Below are positions 26,407 to 34,582 of a DNA stretch of 43,572 nt, piece after piece (within the stretch, counting starts at the first letter, position 1; each line of letters begins with the position of its first letter). The DNA comes from Microgenomates bacterium OLB22. Lineage in GTDB: Bacteria; Patescibacteriota; Microgenomatia; UBA1406; HO2-37-13b. The notes beneath the pieces are model-generated. The model saw only the letters and a program-made list of their open reading frames with translations, ran no database searches and was not told the DNA's origin. The translations under genes and the position numbers were made by a program. The stretch is taken from assembly GCA_001567515.1 (NCBI GenBank), contig LLEV01000009.1, positions 1 through 43,572 of the forward strand. The letters are read 5' to 3'.

Positions 26407-26434
26407 GTGTATCAGGGAGGGGAGCATGATACAC
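26407..26434. repeat. Perfect 8-bp inverted repeat in the 3' leader-out region
   Basis: GTGTATCA/TGATACAC around a 12-nt G-rich loop. Lies between the 26485 stop and the terminator, so the transcript's 3' end would hold two hairpins. Confidence 0.5.
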
Positions 26435-26484
26435 CTGATCGCCCTCGATATACCAACCTCGTCGGGGGTGGGTTGTTCCGACTA

Positions 26485-26697
26485 CTACTTCGCGTCTTCA
26501 ACACGCATCGCTTGGCCAGTGATGAAGAGTTTCAAGGTTCCATCATCCTGTTTCTGAGCTCCGATACCCTGAGAATAGTTGTAAAGAAGCCCTCCCTTCT
26601 TAACGGTGACTTCAATCACAGGTACCGTGGGGACGCCATCCTCCTCGCTAGGCGGATAGTACTCGCCATCGATGATAGGGAAGCTTCGGGTTTTCAT
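26485..26697 (-). CDS. Small hypothetical protein (70 aa)
   Basis: A beta-rich soluble protein with an acidic SEED loop and strand-like VPVIEVTVKKGGLLYNYSQGIG; it could be a small barrel but no family is recognised. ATG at 26697 has no good Shine-Dalgarno; TATACA lies about 20 nt upstream. It may also be read from the promoter of the membrane protein gene upstream. Confidence 0.55.
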   Translation of the reverse strand: MKTRSFPIIDGEYYPPSEEDGVPTVPVIEVTVKKGGLLYNYSQGIGAQKQDDGTLKLFITGQAMRVEDAK

Positions 26698-26742
26698 TTG
26701 TCACATCGTTGTTAGTTTGTATACCCTTGAGTTTTGCGGATA

Positions 26743-26955
26743 TTATCTCCATGGTCCGAAAAATCGCTGGATCAATGCCCAGATCTCCCAGGTAAATCGC
26801 ATACCAGTCCCTAGGCCTATGACGATACTACTTGCAAAAAGCGCTATCGTGTAGGTGGCTGGTGCTAGATCAGGGCCAAATATCGTAGCGCTGACAAAGC
26901 CCAATGTTCCTCCAATGATCAAAACAAGTCCAATCTGACGGTGTTGCTGAGTCAT
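26743..26955 (-). CDS. Small two-helix membrane protein (70 aa)
   Basis: Two hydrophobic helices (about residues 8-27 and 34-53) with a short loop, and an Arg at the end. ATG at 26955 follows TGGAG; the extended -10 TGT-TATACT lies about 40 nt further up. Probably co-transcribed with the 70-aa gene downstream. No family recognised. Confidence 0.6.
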   Translation of the reverse strand: MTQQHRQIGLVLIIGGTLGFVSATIFGPDLAPATYTIALFASSIVIGLGTGMRFTWEIWALIQRFFGPWR

Positions 26956-27068
26956 GTCTCTACTCCATTCGGTTGTAAAGGTTCTGCCTCAGAGTATAAC
27001 ACTTGGTTTTTGTAATGTTCATTTATCACTGTCCAATGACCATTGAATCATAGACGGCCATTTTGCGG

Positions 27069-27091
27069 AAAAAAGGGGAGCGGCGCTCCCC
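27069..27091 (-). terminator. Intrinsic terminator after the 66-aa gene
   Basis: GGGGAGC/GCTCCCC (27075-27081 with 27085-27091), 3-nt loop, six T on the minus strand. Confidence 0.87.
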
Positions 27092-27114
27092 TTGGGTGAC
27101 GGGATGAGACCTTT

Positions 27115-27315
27115 TCAGGCAACGCTTTCAAAAGCTGCCACATAGTTGGCAAGGGCCTGATTCTCCGGATGAGGGCTTTTACTGATGATCCTCCAGTTCT
27201 CCGTGATAATGACTTCTTGCAAAGCCCCATGGGGGACGTATCGAACCCTGAAGGATACTATCGCCCCTTTCTCGTAGCGATTCGTCGGGTCGCAGAACTT
27301 CTTCGTGATCGGCAT
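27115..27315 (-). CDS. Small hypothetical protein (66 aa)
   Basis: ATG at 27315 follows AGGAGG; an upstream ATG in the same frame (27399) precedes the promoter. Beta-rich core (GAIVSFRVRYV, LQEVIITENWRII) with a helical C-terminus; possibly a small SH3-like barrel. Single-gene unit with its own promoter and terminator. Function unknown. Confidence 0.65.
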   Translation of the reverse strand: MPITKKFCDPTNRYEKGAIVSFRVRYVPHGALQEVIITENWRIISKSPHPENQALANYVAAFESVA

Positions 27316-27349
27316 CCTACTCCTCCTCTTTGAATGGCCCGTCGGAGAG

Positions 27350-27378
27350 ATTGTATCGGTTAGCAGGAAAACATTCAA
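27350..27378 (-). promoter_or_regulatory. Promoter of the 66-aa gene
   Basis: TTGAAT (27378-27373), 17-nt spacer, TACAAT (27355-27350); leader about 28 nt with AGGAGG. Confidence 0.6.
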
Positions 27379-27447
27379 TGAGAATTGACAAGTGGACATT
27401 GGCTATTATGACAGCCCATTATCATGTATACTCATCATCATATCTTT

Positions 27448-28273
27448 ATGAAAAGGCTGATAATCAACGCCGATGACTTCGGAATGAGTAAAGAAGTAAA
27501 TGACGGTATCAAGCGGGCCATAAAGGCTGGTGCGGTAAATAGTGTCTCAGTTATGGTGAATATGCCTTATTTTGAAGATGCGGTTCGTTTTCTAAAGTTG
27601 CATCCAGAGGTGCGGGTCGGACTCCATTTCAATATCACAGAAGGAGCCCCAATTAGTTCACCCCATGCAGCCTCAACTTTACTTCGTGAAGACAACAATT
27701 TCTATTACTGGATGAATCTGGTAGTGAAGTTTATTCTTCGCCATGTCTCACTAAAACAAATTGAGAATGAGTTAATGCTACAGCATACGAAGCTGGCCAG
27801 CACCGGACTTGAGATCACACATATAGATACCCATCACCATATTCATCTATTCCCGCCATTTTTCAAGTTAGTATTAGGTTTTGCTCGCAGGAAAGGTATC
27901 TCAACACTACGTTGTCGTAGATTTCGCCTGAGCTCACTTACGCTGGCTTTTTTTTGAAACTACATCAATGAAGGCACTTCTTATCCTGGTACTCTGTTTT
28001 ATAAATAATGTCCTCGCTCGACCCTCTCGAAAGCATTTTAGTGACGACATTATTTTTGATATGCACTGGGATAGCAGGATGAGTAAGAAAAAGTTTCAAC
28101 GCATCCTGTCTTCACTACCTGATGGGACGATAGAAATAATCTGTCATCCAGGGGTGATGAGTAAGTGGGGCAATGCTGCATTCCTAGCTCCTCGAGAGCA
28201 TGAGCTTCATCTCCTGACTGATCCCAAAATCCTCAAATCTATCCGCCAGATCCGCAATGGCACTAGGAAATGA
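27448..28273 (+). CDS. YdjC/ChbG-family carbohydrate deacetylase, one frameshift
   Basis: Metal-dependent deacetylase that removes acetyl groups from N-acetylated sugars (ChbG acts on chitooligosaccharides). Metal/active-site motifs: INADDFGMS near the N-terminus, GLHFNITEG and HIDTHHHIH. The frame breaks in the T8 run 27948-27955; dropping one T continues with ETTS and a C-terminal EIICHPG, the family's last conserved strand. Corrected length 274 aa. ATG at 27448 is 15 nt from TATACT (27427-27432); an alternative ATG at 27424 lies before that -10. It may act with the glycosyltransferases downstream on envelope sugars, but that is inference. Confidence 0.87.
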
Positions 28274-28292
28274 ATTCGGCTTATTCGGATGC

Positions 28293-28298
28293 TATAAT
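28293..28298 (+). promoter_or_regulatory. Extended -10 element of dus
   Basis: TGC-TATAAT, 8 nt before the dus ATG; leaderless transcript predicted. Confidence 0.6.
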
Positions 28299-28306
28299 CT
28301 ATCCAT

Positions 28307-29278
28307 ATGCGATCTGTATGGACCACCAGTGAGAAACCACTCTTTGTACAGGCCCCGCTCGAGGATGTGAGCGATAGTGTCTTTCGTCAGATGCTTCTAC
28401 GTATTGGCCCCCCTGATATCTTTTTTACCGAGTTCACCAACGTCGATGGTCTTGTGTCTGAAGGGAGCTTTCAGGTAGGCCATCGGCTTGATTCAACACC
28501 TGGAGAGACTCCTCTTATCGCTCAGATATGGGGGAGTGATGAGCAGCACTACTATGAAGCTGCGAAATATATCGCCTCAACTGGTCGCTTTGCGGGGATA
28601 GACATCAATATGGGCTGTCCCCAAAAGGATGTGGTAAAGAAAGGTCTTTGTTCAGCGCTTATAAATGATCACGAAAGAGCAGCACGCATCATTGCCACAA
28701 CTCAAAAAGGAGCAAAAGATCTGCCTGTTAGTGTGAAAACCAGAATAGGTTTTCGGGAGATACAAACTGAAGAGTGGATAGGATTTTTGCTTTCTCAAAA
28801 TCTGGCCGCCCTCACTATCCATCTCCGTACTGTCAGGGAGATGTCCAAAGTCCCTGCCCATTGGGATGAAATGCTTAAAGTGGTGGATCTGCGCGATCGT
28901 ATAGCCCCAGACACCATCATTATCGGAAATGGGGATATCACTACTCGTGCTCAGGCATTGCGGTTAGTTAGTGACTATGGTTGTGACGGGGTTATGATAG
29001 GGAGGGGGATGATGAAGTACCTGCCTATATTCTCGACAGATGACGCATGGTGGGCAGATGTGTCATACAGGATCCCTTACCTCATTGACCATGTGAAATT
29101 ATTTCGCGCAACCTGGGAGGGAAAAAAGCCATTTGACCATGTGAAGAAGTACATACGTATGTATCTCTATGATGTCCCTTCAGCAGCAGACATGCGCCTC
29201 AGGCTTATGGAGACAGAGAGCTACGAAGAGTTATTAAGCGAGATTGAGAAAATCCCACTTCTGTCATCCCGGACATGA
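28307..29278 (+). CDS. dus: tRNA-dihydrouridine synthase
   Basis: FMN-dependent reductase that makes dihydrouridine in tRNA loops. 323 aa. APLEDVSDSVFR at the start (the family's AP-x-x-x-V-TD-like motif), INMGCPQKDVVKKGLCSAL with the catalytic Cys, VKTRIGF, TIHLRT, IIGNGDI and GVMIGRG. The last codons (SSRT, stop) lie inside a REP-like sequence, CATCCCGGACATGATCCTGG, so the C-terminus may have been made by insertion of that repeat. Starts without leader 8 nt after TATAAT. Confidence 0.93.
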   Translation: MRSVWTTSEKPLFVQAPLEDVSDSVFRQMLLRIGPPDIFFTEFTNVDGLVSEGSFQVGHRLDSTPGETPLIAQIWGSDEQHYYEAAKYIASTGRFAGIDINMGCPQKDVVKKGLCSALINDHERAARIIATTQKGAKDLPVSVKTRIGFREIQTEEWIGFLLSQNLAALTIHLRTVREMSKVPAHWDEMLKVVDLRDRIAPDTIIIGNGDITTRAQALRLVSDYGCDGVMIGRGMMKYLPIFSTDDAWWADVSYRIPYLIDHVKLFRATWEGKKPFDHVKKYIRMYLYDVPSAADMRLRLMETESYEELLSEIEKIPLLSSRT

Positions 29279-29286
29279 TCCTGGAC
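29264..29286. repeat. REP-like sequence overlapping the end of dus
   Basis: CATCCCGGACATGATCCTGG is an imperfect inverted repeat of a type common in bacterial spacers; it spans the dus stop codon. Confidence 0.45.
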
Positions 29287-29347
29287 CCTGGAAACAAGAC
29301 CTCGGTAGACTATTCATTTCAATCCAGTCATTTATAACTTGGACCTA

Positions 29348-29498
29348 TTACATTCTTTTTCCCACCCAATTTTTCAAGAACTGGAGCTTCGCAATAACAG
29401 TTCGCAAAGCAGGCCCCTGGCAAATTGCATGCCACACCCCTCTTGCGCTTGGCATCGAGCTGTAAATTACTTTCGCTTGGTTCTGAAATAGGTTGTGG
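29348..29498. repeat. Structured dispersed element, copy 1
   Basis: About 151 bp. Blocks shared with 33436-33599: TTACATTCTTTTTCCCACCC, the CAAGAACTGGAGCTTCGCAA block, GGCCCCTGGCAAATTG, ATGCCACACCCC, TAAATTACTTTCGCT and GGTTCTGAAA. Outer ends are inverted repeats, an inner ACAGTTCG pairs with CGAGCTGT, and TGGCA pairs with TGCCA in the middle. It starts 12 nt after the stop of the minus-strand glycosyltransferase gene. It could be a 3' untranslated RNA structure or a small non-autonomous mobile element. Confidence 0.8.
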
Positions 29499-29509
29499 AA
29501 GAGTAGCGC

Positions 29510-30523
29510 TTACTTACTTACTATCTCTTCTAGTCGTAGGGCAAATGCCTCGGGTGAGTAAAGGGCGGCTCTTTTTTGTGCTTCTTGTATAACGTTTTTG
29601 CGAATAGAAGAGTCAGATAGTTCTCTGATTGCGTGTGCAATATCTTCGGGCCTATCGGGATCGGCAAACAAGGCGCCTGTGTCCCCAGCAATTTCACGAA
29701 ACACGGGGATATCAGAAAGAACACTGGGACAGCCGTGGCTGGCTGCTTCCAGGTAGGAGAGACCAAAGCCCTCATCACGACTTACTAGCATATTCCCCAA
29801 GGCGTTTTCATAGAGCCATAGGAGCTCTTCATTTGAGACATATCCTGCAAAATGGATGAAATCCTGTCCTTGCAGTAGTTGTAGAAACTCTTTGTAATCC
29901 TGCTCCCACGGGTGAATAGGCCCATGTAGTGTTCTTTCCCTACATTCATTTTCAAATGGCTTGCCGGCGAAGACGGTCGAAGTTCTTGTTTTGAGTAGTG
30001 CATTAGCCAAGTTCGGTAAGTTCTTATTCCAATTTACATCTCCTACATAGAGGAGAAAATCTCCAGAAAAGGGAAGGGTAAGAGGAGTTGAGGTGGCTTG
30101 AGCAAAAACAGTCAGAGGAAGGACCTCAATCTTATGCTCAGCTACCCCCAGGATGTCCATGATATCTGATTTTGCTGTGTTGGAAATGGTGATGATAGTA
30201 TCTATCTCCGAAAGAGCTCGTTTATTTCTCCATAAGTTTAACTTTCCTCGCAGTCCTACAGGAAAGTGCTGTGGGTATTTCAAGGGTATCACATCAAATA
30301 TCACCAGGATCTGCCTTTTGCAGCTTCTCTTCGTAAGTATAGGAGGAGCTAAAGGATCCCAGGTCGGGATTAGGAGTGTTGATCCAAAAGGGATACTCTT
30401 AAGGTCTCCAACAAAGTTGGCTGTTTCTTTTGAGAGATGCTCTTTTAGGAGAGCAACGAATCTTCCTTCTCCACGCATAGTACCTACTGCATTATGTTGA
30501 GTAGGATCAAGAACAATTATCAT
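29510..30523 (-). CDS. GT4-type glycosyltransferase
   Basis: GT-B fold transferase (family 4/'group 1') that adds a sugar from a nucleotide-sugar donor. 337 aa. N-terminal acceptor domain, then FLLYVGDVNWNKN (strand starting the donor domain) and DEGFGLSYLEAASHGCPSVLSD, the EGFGL..EA donor-phosphate motif with the catalytic Glu. ATG at 30523 is 8 nt from GATACT, with no Shine-Dalgarno. The 3' end holds a GTAA microrepeat. Neighbours (a methyltransferase and a GT2) suggest a small envelope-glycan cluster; sugar and acceptor are unknown. Confidence 0.9.
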   Translation of the reverse strand: MIIVLDPTQHNAVGTMRGEGRFVALLKEHLSKETANFVGDLKSIPFGSTLLIPTWDPLAPPILTKRSCKRQILVIFDVIPLKYPQHFPVGLRGKLNLWRNKRALSEIDTIITISNTAKSDIMDILGVAEHKIEVLPLTVFAQATSTPLTLPFSGDFLLYVGDVNWNKNLPNLANALLKTRTSTVFAGKPFENECRERTLHGPIHPWEQDYKEFLQLLQGQDFIHFAGYVSNEELLWLYENALGNMLVSRDEGFGLSYLEAASHGCPSVLSDIPVFREIAGDTGALFADPDRPEDIAHAIRELSDSSIRKNVIQEAQKRAALYSPEAFALRLEEIVSK

Positions 30524-30568
30524 GATAAGTAAGTATCATGGAGCAATGATCAATATTCAATGAATTAA

Positions 30569-31397
30569 TCATTTCTTTCTCGCAAGTACTGTTACTGCCT
30601 CGCCAGTCCCAAGCAGTTTATTGATCGCGGTGAGGATATTAAAGTACCAACGCTTCATCCGAGGGTAATCTGATCGGGAATGATTATCAAACGTTTTTTT
30701 CAAGTATGGCGAGCTTGTGAGACTCGAGCAACCGTTCAAGATCTTGTGTACCAAAATGCCAGATATGTTCAAGAGGCATGAGAGACTCCCAGTACATACC
30801 ACGGAATTGGTATACGATGTTGTCCCGGTTTGGGACACCGATGAGCAAGTATCCTTCTTGGGACAGCATCTTTGATGCTAAGAGGAGCTCTTCTTGGGGC
30901 TTTGGGACATGCTCAAGTACGTGGTTGTAGATGACCAGATCGGCTTGTCTTGGTAGTTTCTTCTTGATCGAATCGAGTGTGCCATGAAAAGTATTTGTCA
31001 GGCCACTTTTCTTTGCCTGGAGATAGGCTTTCTTGTTTGGTTCGACCCCCCAGAGGTTCTCGTACCCATCTTTTTTTAGAAGACTTAGCAGTGTCCCAGA
31101 AGAGCAGCCAACGTCTATAATGTAGGCATCGGTAGGGAGGTTTCTCTTGATTATTGAAAGTAGCGGAGTGAATGCGCGGGACATTTCTTCCTCGTTATGC
31201 AGGTACCATTGTCCTCTACTTTGCATGGGATCAAAATTCTGCTTGTTTTTGCGTAGTGTCTTTTGCATGCCACAACGAGAACATCGACCGATAACCATGC
31301 CTGCGTAGTTTTCAAAGGGCGAGGTGGAAGGGAAGGTATGCGCTATGGAAAAAAGAGATTTATCATCAGTACTGCAGATGCAAGAGGCTCGGATCAT
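30569..31397 (-). CDS. SAM-dependent methyltransferase, one frameshift
   Basis: Class I methyltransferase. Cys pairs at the N-terminus (CICS and CSRCG, about 30 residues apart) look like a zinc-binding element found in some sugar methyltransferases. Motif I is IIDVGCSSGTLLSLL, acidic loop GVEPNKKA, motif IV-like LVIYNHVLEHVPKP. The frame breaks in the T7 run 30694-30700; dropping one base joins LEK to TFDNHSR and gives 275 aa. I start at the ATG at 31397 (9 nt from AATACT); an ATG at 31421 is an alternative. Between two glycosyltransferase genes on the same strand, so it may methylate an envelope sugar. Confidence 0.83.
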
Positions 31398-31470
31398 GAT
31401 AGTACTAGTATTAAGAAACAAATATCATTTAGCAATGTTATTTGAATATTCATTGTAGCTTAAAAAAAGA

Positions 31471-32260
31471 TCATTGAGACTTTTTTTCTCTCTCAATCTC
31501 TGTCAACCGTACATACGCGGGGATGAAGCGAAGACCCGAGAAGAGAGAAAATACAAAGCCAGTCCAACCATCCACATAGCCACGATGTCTTCCAAACGTC
31601 CAGATGACCCACCACAATGGTTTCCACACTATGTATTCCAGGGCCCTGAAGAGCCCTGGTCTTTCACCTCGGTCCCACGCATCATCTCCTTCTTGGATGG
31701 CATAGATGGTCCACTTTTGTAGAAAATGTTGGAATGAAGTCCAGGCATAGTGATGAAGATCCTTTGTGAGCCAGGTGGTATTACCATCAACAGTTACCTG
31801 ATCATGCACCGTCTTGAGAGCAAGTTTTGCACTCCCTTTTTTGTAAAGTCGTAGTACTCCATCCGGATACTGCCCTCCTTTTCGCAAGGGCTTTCCTAGG
31901 AAAAAGTTTAGGCGAGGGATCCAGTAGCCGTCGGCTCTCGGATCTTTAAGTGTATCTAGAATTTCTTTCTTCAGAGCGGAAGAGACAATCTCATCAGCGT
32001 CCAGTTGTAGTATCCAGTCCTTAGTGCAGGCATCAATGGATTTCTGTTTATTGATGAGGAAATTAGTTGGATTATCAGTAAAAATGAATCGCACGATCTT
32101 TTTTCGTATCTCCTTTCTGAATCTTTTTTGTGCGGTCATCTTGGGGTGAGCCATAGACGATAACTATCTCATCTGCCCAGTCATATACTGACTCGATAGT
32201 TTTGAGCAGGAGGGTCTCATCGTCACGGTAATAGGAGAGCATCGCTATTGAGAGAGTCAT
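31471..32260 (-). CDS. GT2-family glycosyltransferase, one frameshift
   Basis: GT-A fold transferase resembling LPS-core/WaaE-type GT2 proteins. Starts MTLSIAMLSYYRDDE with DEIVIVYGSPQDD, the nucleotide-binding strand, and after the break KDWILQLDADEIV, with the DxD metal site. The frame breaks at the A5 run 32080-32084 (plus strand); removing one base links AIHF to TDNPTNF and gives 262 aa. A C-terminal Trp-rich hydrophobic stretch (WKPLWWVIWTFGRHRGY) may sit on the membrane. Starts 6 nt from TGA-TACAAT, without Shine-Dalgarno. No terminator is seen after it. Confidence 0.87.
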
Positions 32261-32266
32261 GAGAGT

Positions 32267-32275
32267 ATTGTATCA
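32267..32275 (-). promoter_or_regulatory. Extended -10 element of the GT2 gene
   Basis: TGA-TACAAT on the minus strand, 6 nt before the ATG at 32260. Confidence 0.55.
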
Positions 32276-32292
32276 AAAGAGGGAGTAGAAGT

Positions 32293-32322
32293 AAAAAACC
32301 CCGCCGTTGGCGAATGGCGGGG
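32293..32322 (-). terminator. Intrinsic terminator after thyX
   Basis: CCCCGCC/GGCGGGG (32299-32305 with 32316-32322), 10-nt loop, six T on the minus strand. Confidence 0.88.
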
Positions 32323-32330
32323 CAGGGCCT

Positions 32331-33245
32331 TTAGGTCTCTTGGAGTCTTATCGGGAATTGCTCCATCAGTTCATTCCACTCTCTCATAGAGAGACCGGAA
32401 TTCTCTTGAGTGACCTGTTCACCTTGAAGCATCCGTCGTACGACTTCATGTGCTTGCGCCGAAAGGTGTGTCGCATGGAGACGATAGTCGAGAAACGCTT
32501 GCCAGGTGAAGGGCACCCAGCGGGCTACGATCTGCTCTCCGATGATGGTCGCATACTCTCTGATCTCCAGCTGTGCATGCCCGTCCATACGTCGCCAGAG
32601 GAAATTGAGCATGTTATGCAGATCGATCTTCCAGTAGGCTTCTGTGTACGTTGAGAGCGGGAGGTCTTTGCGTGCCTGCTCTCGCGCCACATTGTGCTCA
32701 AGTCGCTCTTGATAGAGATCCCGGGCTGCCCCGTGAAAGATCTTCTCCTTGAGAGTCAAGATGTCACCGGCTTTGATGTCGAGGAGACCCTCGCTACCTT
32801 GCTTGTTGGTACCAGCTTGTAGTCTCCACTGATCGGGAGCGGTCTCTTGAGCCATATCAATGGCTATAGAGTAGCGTGTCGAATACTCATTTACACTGGC
32901 GGTGCGATGGCGGATCCATTGACGCCACGCATCCATCGGGACACGTACATGGAGGACTATCTCTGCCATCTCAAAAGGGGTAGTATGGTAATTGCGCATC
33001 AGATAGCGGATGAGACCTTTATCATCACTGACTCGCTTAGTCCCCTTACCGAATGAAACTCGGGCAGCGCGGATGACTGATTCATCTCCTCCCATGTAGT
33101 CCACTACACGAATAAAACCTTCATCGAGGACCGGGAAAGGGTGATACATGATGGCCTCAAGGGCAGGTATGACCGTCCTCCGTGTGGGTACTTCATGTGC
33201 CTGCTGCTTGGCAATAGCCTCATTTTGTTCGTCGGTGAGATTCAT
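32331..33245 (-). CDS. thyX: FAD-dependent thymidylate synthase ThyX
   Basis: Makes dTMP from dUMP using methylene-tetrahydrofolate, FAD and NADPH. The ThyX signature RHRTASVNEYSTRYS is at residues 112-126, and DGHAQLEIREYA near 220 holds the dUMP-binding region. 304 aa, slightly longer than many ThyX proteins (about 220-250), with an extra N-terminal 40 residues and a longer C-terminus. Unlike most conserved genes here it has a leader: TGT-TATACT at about 33295-33303, roughly 55 nt upstream, an AAAGGAG site, and a strong terminator. Confidence 0.95.
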   Translation of the reverse strand: MNLTDEQNEAIAKQQAHEVPTRRTVIPALEAIMYHPFPVLDEGFIRVVDYMGGDESVIRAARVSFGKGTKRVSDDKGLIRYLMRNYHTTPFEMAEIVLHVRVPMDAWRQWIRHRTASVNEYSTRYSIAIDMAQETAPDQWRLQAGTNKQGSEGLLDIKAGDILTLKEKIFHGAARDLYQERLEHNVAREQARKDLPLSTYTEAYWKIDLHNMLNFLWRRMDGHAQLEIREYATIIGEQIVARWVPFTWQAFLDYRLHATHLSAQAHEVVRRMLQGEQVTQENSGLSMREWNELMEQFPIRLQET

Positions 33246-33353
33246 ATCCCCATACTCCTTTTCAAGGTGTGGTGTATTTACACTGGAGACGAGTATAACA
33301 TAAGAAAGTAAGTCAAAAGTTGAAAAGCAAAAGTTAGAAGTTTAAAAAGTTGT

Positions 33354-33376
33354 CATCCTGAATTTAATTCAGGATC
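33354..33376. repeat. ATCCTGAA/TTCAGGAT inverted repeat
   Basis: ATCCTGAA and TTCAGGAT pair around a short AT loop; the same arms (GATCCTGAA/TTCAGGATC) recur at 37449-37471. Confidence 0.6.
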
Positions 33377-33435
33377 TAAAAACAAAATCTTGATGGCTGA
33401 TTTGTTTCAACTCAGTCACTATTAGGTTTGTATCT

Positions 33436-33599
33436 TTACATTCTTTTTCCCACCCTATTTTCAAGAACTGGAGCTTCGCAATAAGAGTTCGTACAGCCTC
33501 ACTCCGGTAGGGCCCCTGGCAAATTGAATGCCACACCCCACCTGCGTTTGGCAACGAACTCTAAATTACTTTCGCTAGGTTCTGAAAATAGGGCGGGTG
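33436..33599. repeat. Structured dispersed element, copy 2
   Basis: About 164 bp, matching 29348-29498 in all main blocks, with about 14 extra bp inside. The ends CCCACCCTATTTTCAAGAAC and GTTCTGAAAATAGGGCGGGTG are near-perfect inverted repeats. The inner stem is AGAGTTCG/CGAACTCT where copy 1 has ACAGTTCG/CGAGCTGT, so one pair changed from C-G to G-C. It begins 3 nt after the fmt stop codon, again downstream of a minus-strand gene. Confidence 0.82.
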
Positions 33600-33602
33600 A
33601 GG

Positions 33603-34559
33603 TTAGATTTTCTTTTCAAATATCTGAGATATTTGCCGCTTGTTGTCTGAGACAGTGCCGCCATCGATCTGGATGGCTGTGATATGGAGTTTTTCACCCC
33701 TTAATTCACAGGCGATGATCTTGATTCGTTTACCATCTTTTTCAGTCCATATGCCTGGCCAGGGGTGAAGTGCTCGCCAGTAGTTATAAATAACCGATTC
33801 TGATTTCATCTTGTTTTCTGTAGTTGAGTCGTATCTCTGTACATATTCTTTCATCAGGTGTGGAAGCTCGTCTTCGGATATATTTCTCGACTCATTTGTC
33901 GCTTCAGCTAGTAGTTCAAAGGGGATAAAGCCATGCTCTCGCTTCATAAGACGGGTAATGGTAGCCCTTTCATGCTCTTGCTCACGCATCTCAGGAGAAG
34001 CTCCCTCAGGCAGATTTTTCAATATGTTTAAGAATAGTATAGCGGCTGGGGAAACAACTGCCTTCTCCAACTCATCACGAGTCATGTTTGGAGCTACCGG
34101 GAGGCTTTCTTGTGCGATGATAGGGCCATGGTCCATCTTTTCATCGAGCTTGATTAGGGTGACCCCTGTTTGACTGTCTCCCATCATGATCGGGTAAGCT
34201 GTGGGGGAAGGACCGCGATAGAGGGGAAGGAGCGAGGGATGTATATTCCACCAACCAAGACGTGGAACTGAGAGCAATTCCGATGGGATGAATGCTCCGA
34301 AGGCAAACACAAGTATCAGATCAAGATGTCCAAGCTTGCCGGTGAGTTCTTCGAATGTATGAAAGACAGGAATATTGTGGTGTCCCGCACAGACCTTCAC
34401 TGGAGAGGCGGTTAGGATCTTTTTCCTTCCCACAGGTTTGTCCTCTTGCGTGAGCACAAGTTGTATGTCGATAGGAAGATCGGTGCTCCTTATGAGGAGC
34501 TCTAGAAATGTTGCCGCAAACTCTGGGGTACCCGCAAACCCGATGCGTAGTGGTTTCAT
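33603..34559 (-). CDS. fmt: Methionyl-tRNA formyltransferase
   Basis: Formylates Met-tRNA-fMet for initiation. 318 aa. N-terminal formyl-THF domain with IGFAGTPEFAA, NIHPSLLPLYRGPSP (Asn/His of the catalytic triad) and DEKMDHGPII (catalytic Asp); the C-terminal OB-like tRNA-binding domain is present (NYWRALHPWPGIWTEKDG). The ATG at 34559 is 9 nt from TATAAT; this -10 overlaps that of the divergent hydrolase gene. Leaderless translation depends on the fMet start signal, so fmt in this setting is of interest. Confidence 0.95.
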   Translation of the reverse strand: MKPLRIGFAGTPEFAATFLELLIRSTDLPIDIQLVLTQEDKPVGRKKILTASPVKVCAGHHNIPVFHTFEELTGKLGHLDLILVFAFGAFIPSELLSVPRLGWWNIHPSLLPLYRGPSPTAYPIMMGDSQTGVTLIKLDEKMDHGPIIAQESLPVAPNMTRDELEKAVVSPAAILFLNILKNLPEGASPEMREQEHERATITRLMKREHGFIPFELLAEATNESRNISEDELPHLMKEYVQRYDSTTENKMKSESVIYNYWRALHPWPGIWTEKDGKRIKIIACELRGEKLHITAIQIDGGTVSDNKRQISQIFEKKI

Positions 34560-34568
34560 AGCAATAGT

Positions 34569-34576
34569 ATTATACT
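34569..34576. promoter_or_regulatory. Overlapping divergent -10 elements of fmt and the hydrolase gene
   Basis: Minus-strand TATAAT (34574-34569) serves fmt (9 nt to its ATG); plus-strand TATACT (34571-34576) serves the gene at 34583 (6 nt). The start codons are only 23 nt apart. Confidence 0.6.
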
Positions 34577-34582
34577 AACGTT

